Of a stretch of 5,625 nt of DNA, positions 1-5,042 are shown piece after piece. The notes under the pieces were generated by a model. It was given only the letters and a program-made list of their open reading frames with translations. It was not told where the DNA came from and searched no databases. Each line of letters starts with the position of its first letter. Within the stretch, counting starts at the first letter, position 1. The translations under genes were made by a program, and so were the position numbers. Source of the DNA: Bacillota bacterium (GTDB lineage: Bacteria > Bacillota > Clostridia > Acetivibrionales > DSM-1351); assembly GCA_023412635.1 (NCBI GenBank), contig JAEYNI010000075.1:1-5625 (forward strand). Reading direction: 5' to 3'.

Positions 1-1046
1 CACTTACAAGAGCAAAATTTGACGAAATAACAGCCGACCTGGTTGAAAAGACTATGGTTCCAACAAGACAGGCTATGCAGGATGCAGGACTTACTCCTGA
101 TAAAATAGATAAAATATTATTGGTAGGCGGTTCAACAAGAATACCTGCAGTTCAGGACGCAGTTAAAAAGTATCTTGGAAAAGACCCTTTCAAAGGCATA
201 AATCCTGATGAATGCGTTGCAGTGGGTGCAGCTATACAGGCCGGAGTTCTTACCGGTGACGTAACAGGTCTTCTTCTTCTTGATGTTACTCCTTTATCAC
301 TGGGACTTGAAACACTTGGCGGTGTATTTACAAAGTTAATTGAAAGAAACACAACTATTCCAACTAAAAAGAGTCAGATATTCTCAACAGCCGCTGATGG
401 ACAGACAAGTGTTGAAATTCATGTCCTCCAGGGAGAAAGAGAAATGGCCCAGTACAACAAGACCCTTGGAAGATTCCAGCTCACTGGTATTCCTTCAGCA
501 CCAAGAGGAGTCCCACAGATAGAGGTTACATTTGATATCGATGCAAACGGTATTGTGCATGTATCCGCTAAGGATCTTGGAACAGGTAATGAACAGAAGA
601 TTACAATTACAGCTTCAACAAATCTCTCTGATTCAGATATTGATAAGGCTGTTAAGGAAGCAGAAAAATTTGCAGCAGAAGATAAGAAGCGTAAAGAAGA
701 AATAGATGTTAGAAATAATGCAGATTCATTGGTATATCAATCTGAAAAGTCTATAAAGGACCTTGGTGATAAGGTTTCTGCTGATGACAAAGCAAAGATT
801 GAAGCTGGAGTCAATAAAGTAAAGGATGCACTAAAGGGTACCGATACAGAAGCTATCAAAAAGGCAACGGAAGAGCTTCAACAGGCATTCTATGATGTGT
901 CTGCAAAAATATATCAGCAGGCAGGAGGAGCTCCGGGAGCTGATCCGAATGCAGCAGGTTTCGGCGGACAACAAGGAGCTGCTGATGTGGGCAATGATGA
1001 TAATGTCGTCGATGCTGATTACAAAGTTGTTGACGATGACAAATAA
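1..1046 (+). CDS. dnaK: Molecular chaperone DnaK (Hsp70), 3' part only
   Basis: This is the C-terminal 347 codons of the cytoplasmic ATP-dependent chaperone Hsp70; the first complete codon is at 3 and the frame is open at the left edge. The visible protein begins in the last part of the nucleotide-binding domain (LTRAKFDEI; then LLVGGSTRIP at about residues 39-48 of the visible part). It continues through the interdomain linker LLLLDVTPLSLG (about 90-101), the beta-sandwich substrate-binding domain (GERE, GIPSAPRGVPQIEVTFDID; to about 205) and the alpha-helical lid. It ends in a Gly/Ala/Gln-rich tail closing with VVDADYKVVDDDK, the typical bacterial DnaK end. By alignment from memory, about 270 residues are missing upstream, giving a full length near 615-620, normal for Gram-positive DnaK. 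The internal ATG at 54 is not the start, because conserved DnaK sequence continues upstream of it. DnaK works with DnaJ, encoded next, and GrpE. The operon promoter and any CIRCE operator would lie outside the window. Identification is certain. Confidence 0.99.
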   Translation, partial: LTRAKFDEITADLVEKTMVPTRQAMQDAGLTPDKIDKILLVGGSTRIPAVQDAVKKYLGKDPFKGINPDECVAVGAAIQAGVLTGDVTGLLLLDVTPLSLGLETLGGVFTKLIERNTTIPTKKSQIFSTAADGQTSVEIHVLQGEREMAQYNKTLGRFQLTGIPSAPRGVPQIEVTFDIDANGIVHVSAKDLGTGNEQKITITASTNLSDSDIDKAVKEAEKFAAEDKKRKEEIDVRNNADSLVYQSEKSIKDLGDKVSADDKAKIEAGVNKVKDALKGTDTEAIKKATEELQQAFYDVSAKIYQQAGGAPGADPNAAGFGGQQGAADVGNDDNVVDADYKVVDDDK

Positions 1047-1057
1047 ATATTATATTA

Positions 1058-1083
1058 TCAGTGGAGTGTTACTCTTTCACTGA
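1058..1083 (+). other. Hairpin just downstream of dnaK
   Basis: TCAGTG (1058-1063) pairs with CACTGA (1078-1083), and GAGT (1064-1067) pairs with ACTC (1071-1074). This leaves a 3-nt loop and a TTT bulge on the 3' side. It begins 11 bases after the dnaK stop codon and has no T tract, so it is not itself a terminator. It may protect the 3' end of a dnaK transcript. The pairing is seen directly; the role is inferred. Confidence 0.5.
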
Positions 1084-1094
1084 GTATATGAGTT

Positions 1095-1123
1095 AGTAAT
1101 GACTGAACGGCTTGATCATTACT
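1095..1123 (+). other. Second hairpin in the dnaK-dnaJ spacer
   Basis: AGTAATGA (1095-1102) is perfectly complementary to TCATTACT (1116-1123), an 8-bp stem around a 13-nt loop. It is AT-rich with no T tract and ends two bases before the terminator stem, so the two could stack coaxially. It does not overlap the terminator stem, so an antiterminator arrangement is not apparent. Function unknown. Confidence 0.45.
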
Positions 1124-1124
1124 T

Positions 1125-1160
1125 AGGGGGCTTTAAAGCTAAGTATTTAAAGCCCCTTTT
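1125..1160 (+). terminator. Probable rho-independent terminator after dnaK
   Basis: GGGGCTTTAAA (1127-1137) pairs perfectly with TTTAAAGCCCC (1146-1156) around an 8-nt loop. The stem can be lengthened by a G-T and an A-T pair (1126/1157 and 1125/1158). The T tract is only four bases (1157-1160) and is followed by AAATG, so termination may be partial. That would leave more dnaK than dnaJ mRNA while still allowing read-through. Partial termination between dnaK and dnaJ has, as I recall, been described in Clostridium acetobutylicum; its application here is inference. Confidence 0.8.
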
Positions 1161-1193
1161 AAATGAAATTATTAATTAGTATTCCGAAAGTCA

Positions 1194-1255
1194 GTACCTT
1201 CGTGAAACCAGTTTTTGCGAAGGTATAGCAATGTTTAGATAATTATACTGGTTTT
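1194..1255 (+). other. Possible H-type RNA pseudoknot upstream of dnaJ
   Basis: Stem 1 is TACCTTCG (1195-1202) with CGAAGGTA (1218-1225), 8 perfect pairs plus a G-T wobble (1194/1226 if extended). The 15-nt loop of stem 1 contains AAACCAGT (1205-1212), perfectly complementary to ACTGGTTT (1247-1254), with a G-T wobble at 1204/1255. The order of the pairs makes a crossing, pseudoknot-like topology with loops of 2, 5 and 21 nt. It lies between the dnaK terminator and the candidate dnaJ -10 box, so it would occur only on read-through transcripts. I match it to no known riboswitch or leader family. The complementarity is seen; folding and role are inferred. Confidence 0.4.
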
Positions 1256-1272
1256 GGGAATTACAATATAAT
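1244..1272 (+). promoter_or_regulatory. Candidate dnaJ promoter (consensus -10, weak -35)
   Basis: A perfect TATAAT occurs at 1267-1272, 64 bases before the dnaJ start codon. No good -35 hexamer is found at normal spacing (1244-1249 reads TATACT) and there is no TG extension. In AT-rich DNA a lone TATAAT can occur by chance. Its place just after the terminator supports, but does not prove, an extra promoter for the dnaJ-prmA-rsmE-response regulator genes. No CIRCE element is present beside it. Confidence 0.35.
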
Positions 1273-1316
1273 CTTTAGAGTAAATGTTTGATCTAAAGCT
1301 GACTAATAAACAGCTT
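1273..1316 (+). other. Two mutually exclusive hairpins before the dnaJ ribosome binding site
   Basis: CTTTAGA (1273-1279) pairs with TCTAAAG (1292-1298), 7 bp with a 12-nt loop. AAGCTG (1296-1301) pairs with CAGCTT (1311-1316), 6 bp with a 9-nt loop. The stems share 1296-1298, so only one can form fully. The second ends five bases before the AGGAG ribosome binding site (1322-1326) without covering it. Both are short and may be incidental. Confidence 0.3.
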
Positions 1317-1336
1317 GGGACAGGAGTTGAAATCAG

Positions 1337-2479
1337 ATGTCAGAAAAAAGAGATTATTATGAGGTGTTAGGGGTTCAAAAAGGAGCCTCCGATGCCGAAC
1401 TAAAAAAAGCATACAGGAATTTAGCGAAGAAATATCACCCCGACGTTAATCCGGGAAATAAGGAAGCTGAAGCAAAGTTCAAGGAAGCTAATGAAGCATA
1501 TGAGGTATTAAGTGATCCTCAGAAGAGAAGCAGATATGACCAGTTCGGCCATGCCGGAACAGATCCTAACGGCTTCGGTGGTGGTGCCGGCGGCTTTTCA
1601 GACTTTGACTTTGGCGGCATAGGTGATATCTTTGAAACCTTCTTTGGAGGTTCAGGCTTTGGTGGAGGTAGATCCCGCTCAAAAAGAGGCCCTCAGAAGG
1701 GTGCCGATATAAAATATTCCATGGAGATTTCTTTTGAGGAAGCCGCCTTCGGCATTGAGAGAGAAATAAACGTAAGCAGGATGGAAGTCTGCTCAAAATG
1801 TACAGGTACTGGAGCAAAACCGGGTACAAATGCAAGCACCTGTCAGCACTGTAATGGTACTGGTCAGGTTCAGATCAAGCAGAATACGCCCTTCGGACAG
1901 TTCATTAATACCAAGACCTGTGATGTATGTAAGGGAGAAGGGAAAATTATTACCGACCCCTGTCCTGCATGTAATGGAAAGGGTAAACTCAGAAATAATG
2001 TTAAACTAAAAATAAATGTACCGGCCGGAATTGATGATGGACAGACCATTTCCCTTCGTGGAGAAGGAGATCCGGGCTCAAAAGGAGGACCGAATGGTGA
2101 TCTGTTCCTCAATATAAGAGTCAGGCCCCATCCATTATTCAAACGTCAGGGCAACGATGTGGTATGCGAGGTGCCCATAACCTTTACTCAGGCTGCTTTG
2201 GGTGCTGAGCTTGAAGTGCCTACACTTGACGGAAAGGTAAAATATACTGTACCTGAAGGAACACAAACTGGTTCTGTTTTCAGACTCAAAGGAAAGGGTA
2301 TACCGTTCCTGAGAGGTAATGGTCGTGGAGATCAATATGTAAAAGTAAATATTGATGTTCCGAAGAAACTGAATGAAAAGCAGAAAGCTATACTCAAAGA
2401 GTTTGCCGAGCTTAGCGGTGATGAGGTTCACGAGCAGAGAAAAGGCTTCTTTGATAAGATGAAGGATGCATTTAAGTAG
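1337..2479 (+). CDS. dnaJ: Co-chaperone DnaJ (Hsp40, type I)
   Basis: The 380-residue protein has the full class I DnaJ layout and normal family length. The J domain (residues 1-70) has the catalytic HPD tripeptide at 34-36, which stimulates DnaK ATPase, and the signature YDQFGHAG at 67-74. A Gly/Phe-rich linker follows at about 75-112. The zinc-finger domain has four intact CxxCxGxG repeats with cysteine pairs at 152/155, 169/172, 195/198 and 209/212, binding two zinc ions. The C-terminal substrate-binding beta domains follow from about 220, including HPLFKRQGNDVV and RLKGKGIP. DnaJ delivers unfolded clients to DnaK, encoded just upstream. The start is fixed by AGGAG at 1322-1326, ten bases before ATG, and by the typical N-terminus KRDYYEVLGV. 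It lies 290 bases after dnaK, behind a probable partial terminator, so expression likely depends on read-through plus perhaps a local promoter. No residue loss or frameshift is seen. Confidence 0.98.
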   Translation: MSEKRDYYEVLGVQKGASDAELKKAYRNLAKKYHPDVNPGNKEAEAKFKEANEAYEVLSDPQKRSRYDQFGHAGTDPNGFGGGAGGFSDFDFGGIGDIFETFFGGSGFGGGRSRSKRGPQKGADIKYSMEISFEEAAFGIEREINVSRMEVCSKCTGTGAKPGTNASTCQHCNGTGQVQIKQNTPFGQFINTKTCDVCKGEGKIITDPCPACNGKGKLRNNVKLKINVPAGIDDGQTISLRGEGDPGSKGGPNGDLFLNIRVRPHPLFKRQGNDVVCEVPITFTQAALGAELEVPTLDGKVKYTVPEGTQTGSVFRLKGKGIPFLRGNGRGDQYVKVNIDVPKKLNEKQKAILKEFAELSGDEVHEQRKGFFDKMKDAFK

Positions 2480-2549
2480 AAGTTGGAAGTAGGATGTAGG
2501 AAGTTGGAAGTAAGAAGTAAGAATCAGGAAGTTAGAAATAACAAGTAAG
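2480..2549 (+). repeat. Degenerate heptanucleotide tandem repeat, consensus AAGTDRG
   Basis: From the last base pairs of dnaJ the sequence reads as consecutive 7-base units: AAGTTGG, AAGTAGG, ATGTAGG, AAGTTGG, AAGTAAG, AAGTAAG, AATCAGG, AAGTTAG, AAATAAC and AAGTAAG, ten units in 70 bases. The 6-base AAGTAG at 2474-2479, containing the dnaJ stop codon, looks like a partial first unit. GAAGTTGGAAGTA occurs exactly at 2479 and 2500 (21 apart), with an 11/13 copy at 2528 (28 further), which confirms the 7-base period. The tract is nearly pyrimidine-free on the + strand. No open frame is supported. Confidence 0.85.
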
Positions 2550-2594
2550 GTGTGAGTGAATATCTAGTAATAGAAACCTCAGGAGGAATCATTA

Positions 2595-3545
2595 ATGAAG
2601 TGGTATGAGATACGGATAAACACGACTGATGAGGCCAGCGATGCAGTCTCGGATATGCTGACTACAATGGGGGCCGGAGGAGTGGCTATACAGGATCCGT
2701 TTGATATACGAAAAGAAATACAAAAACCAAACACTCTGGATTATGCCGATGAGGAATTTCTAGAAGCTTTGGGTGAAGATGTAATAATAAAGGCATATTT
2801 TCAAAACGGTTTAAGTATAGATTACCTCCTGAAACAAATAAACGACGGTCTGAGAAATATTTCCCAGTTTCTTGATGTAGGAAAAGGCTTGGAGGGTTAC
2901 GGGGAAGTTGATGATGAAGACTGGTCAACAGCCTGGAAAAAGTATTATAAGCCCTTTAAACTTACCGAAAGAATCGTCATAAAGCCGACTTGGGAAGAAT
3001 TTACGGCTGAGGAGAAAGATATAATTGTTGAAATGGATCCGGGCATGGCCTTCGGAACCGGAACTCACGAAACAACGCAAATGTGTTCCGTATTTTTGGA
3101 CAAGTATATGCACAATGGCAGTGAAGTACTTGATATTGGCTGCGGAACGGGTATTTTATCAATCATTGCTTCGAAACTGGGAGCTAAAAAGATTAAAGCT
3201 ATCGATATAGACGAGGTTGCAGTAAAGGTAGCCAGAGAAAATATTGAAATAAACGGCGAAACCTCAAAAGTCGAAGCTTTTCAAGGCATTTTATCAGATT
3301 TAAAACCCGAAGATCAAAAATTTGATATAATTGTTGCAAATATTATAGCTAATGTAATTATTGACTTGTCTTCGCATATATCTTATTATTTAAAAAAGAA
3401 CTCTCTGTTTATTACTTCAGGTATAATTAAAGAGAGGAAGCAGGATGTTCTAGATGCTTGTTCGCAAAGCGGAATGTCCTGTATCGATACACTTGAAATG
3501 GGTGAATGGGTGGCAATGGTGTTCAAATGTCCAGATACTTTATAA
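2595..3545 (+). CDS. prmA: Ribosomal protein L11 methyltransferase PrmA
   Basis: This 316-residue cytoplasmic enzyme transfers methyl groups from S-adenosylmethionine to lysines and the N-terminus of ribosomal protein L11. The N-terminal substrate-recognition domain (about 1-100; begins MKWYEIRINT) is followed by a linker and a Rossmann-type class I methyltransferase domain. Diagnostic motifs are DPGMAFGTGTHETT (148-161), the SAM-binding loop VLDIGCGTGILSI (178-190), the acidic ribose-contact region AIDIDE (202-207) and IVANIIANVI (246-255), the PrmA version of the NPPY-like motif. Length and motifs are normal. The start is secured by a near-ideal AGGAGG at 2581-2586, eight bases before ATG. 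It sits 115 bases after dnaJ with no terminator between, and its last 19 bases overlap rsmE, so co-transcription and coupling are likely. The dnaJ-prmA-rsmE order is, to my knowledge, common in Clostridia. Confidence 0.97.
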   Translation: MKWYEIRINTTDEASDAVSDMLTTMGAGGVAIQDPFDIRKEIQKPNTLDYADEEFLEALGEDVIIKAYFQNGLSIDYLLKQINDGLRNISQFLDVGKGLEGYGEVDDEDWSTAWKKYYKPFKLTERIVIKPTWEEFTAEEKDIIVEMDPGMAFGTGTHETTQMCSVFLDKYMHNGSEVLDIGCGTGILSIIASKLGAKKIKAIDIDEVAVKVARENIEINGETSKVEAFQGILSDLKPEDQKFDIIVANIIANVIIDLSSHISYYLKKNSLFITSGIIKERKQDVLDACSQSGMSCIDTLEMGEWVAMVFKCPDTL

Positions 3546-4279
3546 ACAGCAATCAGATATTGAACAATTCAATAAGCATTGTTGGGGAGGATTACCAACA
3601 TCTCAAAAAGGTATTGCGTGCAGTAAAAGGTGATAATATTACAGTTTGCTGCGAGGGCTTTGACTACACTGCAGTAATTAAAGAGATTGGTAATAACTAT
3701 ATACTTTCGGATATAATAGAAAAGGTCGAAAACAAAACTGAACCAGCCTTAAAAGTGACACTTTTTCAAGGACTGCCAAAAGCAGATAAGATGGAACTCA
3801 TAGTCCAAAAATGTATCGAGCTTGGAGTTTCAGAAATTGTACCAGTAATGACAGAACGCAGTATAGTCAAGATAAATACCGTGAAAGATGCAGATGCCAA
3901 GGTTTCCAGATGGCAGAAAATTGCTTTGGAGGCAGCTAAACAGTGCAACAGAGGAATTATACCTGTTGTGGCAAAGCCGGTCAGGTTTCCCGAGGCTGTT
4001 GAGATGGCTGCCCATAAGGATTTATCCATTATTCCTTATGAAAAGGAGAGTACCGCAGGTTTCAGGGGTATAGCATCCAAGTGCCAAGATGTCAAAAGTG
4101 CTGCGATTTTTATTGGTCCAGAGGGTGGGTTTACAGAGCAGGAGGTTGAACTTGCAAATGCCGGAGGAATCAGGAAGATAACTCTTGGGCCAAGAATTCT
4201 GCGTACAGAGACTGCCGGAATTGTTGCTTTATCACTAATGATGTACGAATTGGGAGATATGTCTAATGGAAGAACTTAA
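3527..4279 (+). CDS. rsmE: 16S rRNA (uracil-1498-N3)-methyltransferase RsmE
   Basis: RsmE methylates N3 of U1498 in 16S rRNA, close to the decoding site of the 30S subunit, using S-adenosylmethionine. The protein is a SPOUT-class, trefoil-knot methyltransferase. It has a small N-terminal PUA-like domain (about 1-70) and a catalytic domain with QGLPKADKMELIVQKCIELG (81-100), EAAKQCNRG (135-143), IGPEGGFTEQE (196-206) and the knot motif LGPRILRTETA (220-230). At 250 residues from this start it matches the usual 240-260. The ATG at 3506 would add seven residues (MGGNGVQ), but family members begin like MSRYF, so 3527 is preferred. Neither start has a strong ribosome binding site; GGGTGG at 3508-3513 is weak. 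The 19-base overlap with prmA suggests initiation by translational coupling. The 3' end overlaps the next gene by 14 bases. Identity is secure; the start is less so. Confidence 0.96.
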   Translation: MSRYFINSNQILNNSISIVGEDYQHLKKVLRAVKGDNITVCCEGFDYTAVIKEIGNNYILSDIIEKVENKTEPALKVTLFQGLPKADKMELIVQKCIELGVSEIVPVMTERSIVKINTVKDADAKVSRWQKIALEAAKQCNRGIIPVVAKPVRFPEAVEMAAHKDLSIIPYEKESTAGFRGIASKCQDVKSAAIFIGPEGGFTEQEVELANAGGIRKITLGPRILRTETAGIVALSLMMYELGDMSNGRT

Positions 4280-4640
4280 CTTTGTAGTTGTTGATGATGC
4301 TGTTTTTATGAGAACTCTGATTAAAAGAATGATTGAAGAAAATACAAATTATGTTGTAGTTGGGGAAGGTTCCAACGGGCATGAAGCCATTTCACAGGCT
4401 CAAAAACTATTACCTGATATCATGACATTGGATATAACAATGCCTGAAATGGATGGTATCATGGCAATCAAGGAAATTTTATCTGTTTCACCCAACACGA
4501 AAATCATTATGGTATCGGCAATGGGACAGCAATCTATGGTTATAGATGCAATAAAAATGGGTGCAAAGGATTTTATTGTCAAGCCCTTTGATAAAACTCG
4601 TGTTCAACAGGCTATAGAAAATGTATTGAAAATGAAATAG
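4266..4640 (+). CDS. CheY-like single-domain response regulator
   Basis: The 124-residue protein is a lone receiver domain with no output domain. All active-site positions are present: acidic pair D10/D11, phospho-acceptor D56 within LDITMPEMDG (55-64), switch residue S84 (in MVSAMG) and K106 in VKPF. F103 replaces the switch tyrosine of E. coli CheY. DITMPEMDG, SAMGQQSMVIDAI and GAKDFIVKPF closely resemble Bacillus subtilis CheY as I recall it, so chemotaxis, by phosphorylation-dependent binding to the flagellar switch, is plausible. No che or flagellar gene is nearby and Clostridia carry several CheY paralogues, so no symbol is given; it could answer another kinase. The start is supported by GGGAG (4252-4256), nine bases before ATG, and by the conserved N-terminal strand. 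It overlaps rsmE by 14 bases and is followed by a strong terminator, making it the last gene of the unit. Confidence 0.93.
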   Translation: MEELNFVVVDDAVFMRTLIKRMIEENTNYVVVGEGSNGHEAISQAQKLLPDIMTLDITMPEMDGIMAIKEILSVSPNTKIIMVSAMGQQSMVIDAIKMGAKDFIVKPFDKTRVQQAIENVLKMK

Positions 4641-4667
4641 TATAAATGTATACATATGGCAAAATAT

Positions 4668-4691
4668 AATGAGGGGAGACCCTCATTTTTT
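4668..4691 (+). terminator. Strong rho-independent terminator after the response regulator
   Basis: AATGAGGG (4668-4675) pairs perfectly with CCCTCATT (4680-4687) around the GNRA-type tetraloop GAGA (4676-4679). The 3' arm runs into six T residues (4686-4691). It lies 27 bases past the stop codon and should end the transcript covering dnaJ to the response regulator. Confidence 0.92.
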
Positions 4692-4864
4692 GTTGTTATG
4701 AAATTATTTAAGATAATAAGATAACCTTGTTCTTGATAAGAATTTTTTATGGAATAGGAAAAGCATTAATTAACTCTAATCTGGTAATAATTTTTAGTAA
4801 TAGCTAAATATCAGAAGTAAATGGAAGAAAAATTGATAAAAAATAAGAAAAGAAGTAAATAATT
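4692..4864. other. AT-rich gene-free spacer with phased A-tracts
   Basis: No open frame with a ribosome binding site, no RNA gene and no insertion sequence is seen here. The last part holds A-runs beginning at 4828, 4838, 4848 and 4857, close to one per helical turn, just upstream of the yicC promoter. Such phasing bends DNA and can act as an UP-like element. The phasing is seen; the effect is inferred. Confidence 0.45.
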
Positions 4865-4865
4865 C

Positions 4866-4893
4866 TTTAATTAATACTAATTTGTGTTATAAT
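4866..4893 (+). promoter_or_regulatory. Probable yicC promoter with extended -10
   Basis: TGTTATAAT at 4885-4893 is a consensus -10 (TATAAT, 4888-4893) with a TGn extension. The best -35-like hexamer is TTTAAT at 4866-4871, 16 bases upstream and only half matching, as is common for extended -10 promoters. Transcription would start near 4900, leaving a leader of about 140 nt before yicC. The site follows a terminator and A-tracts, as expected for a new transcription unit. Confidence 0.7.
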
Positions 4894-4912
4894 ACTAGTG
4901 AAATTTGTGTTA
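4879..4912 (+). repeat. Direct repeat AATTTGTGTTA flanking the -10/start region
   Basis: The 11-base word AATTTGTGTTA occurs exactly at 4879-4889 and 4902-4912, 23 bases apart (about two helical turns). The first copy covers the TG extension and start of the -10 box; the second lies at the expected transcription start. The core ATTTGTGT recurs at 5006-5013 in the leader. This could be a binding site for an unidentified regulator; no known operator is recognised. Confidence 0.4.
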
Positions 4913-5042
4913 GCAACAATTGGACTGCTCAAAAGTTAACCTCCTTTATGGATTTTTGCGGATACGGGAGTAGACATAATCACTTGTTGTGGTCTTTTCA
5001 TAACTATTTGTGTACGCCCTATGCGCGTAGATGGGAGATAAT
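4900..5042 (+). promoter_or_regulatory. Untranslated leader of yicC, of no recognised class
   Basis: This leader of about 140 nt matches no riboswitch or T-box I can recognise. It contains ACCTCCTTT (4939-4947), identical to the anti-Shine-Dalgarno end of 16S rRNA. It also has two GGGAG words able to pair with it: 4966-4970 and the yicC ribosome binding site at 5033-5037. A small hairpin TACGC/GCGTA (5013-5017 with 5025-5029) sits just upstream of that site. Regulation is hypothetical. Confidence 0.4.

Noticed and set aside
54..1046. dnaK starting at ATG 54 as a complete short gene
   Set aside because: Conserved DnaK sequence (LTRAKFDEITADLVEKT) is in frame upstream to the window edge, so the gene is simply cut by the window.
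1058..1083. GAGTG in the first spacer hairpin as part of a CIRCE (HrcA) operator
   Set aside because: CIRCE needs TTAGCACTC, nine bases, GAGTGCTAA; the other half and the flanking bases are absent.
1566..1835. Minus-strand open frame opposite dnaJ
   Set aside because: It is a shadow of the Gly-rich and zinc-finger coding region, without recognisable domains or a supported start. The other minus-strand frames at 152-352, 1870-2431, 2686-3113, 3766-4029 and 4400-4582 are rejected likewise.
4646..4655. Perfect palindrome ATGTATACAT after the response regulator
   Set aside because: Ten bases of AT-rich palindrome between a stop codon and a terminator is easily chance; no hairpin loop or operator family fits.
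4900..5042. A known riboswitch or T-box in the yicC leader
   Set aside because: No T-box UGGN motif, and no purine, SAM, c-di-GMP, preQ1, THF or guanidine core signature could be found by eye.
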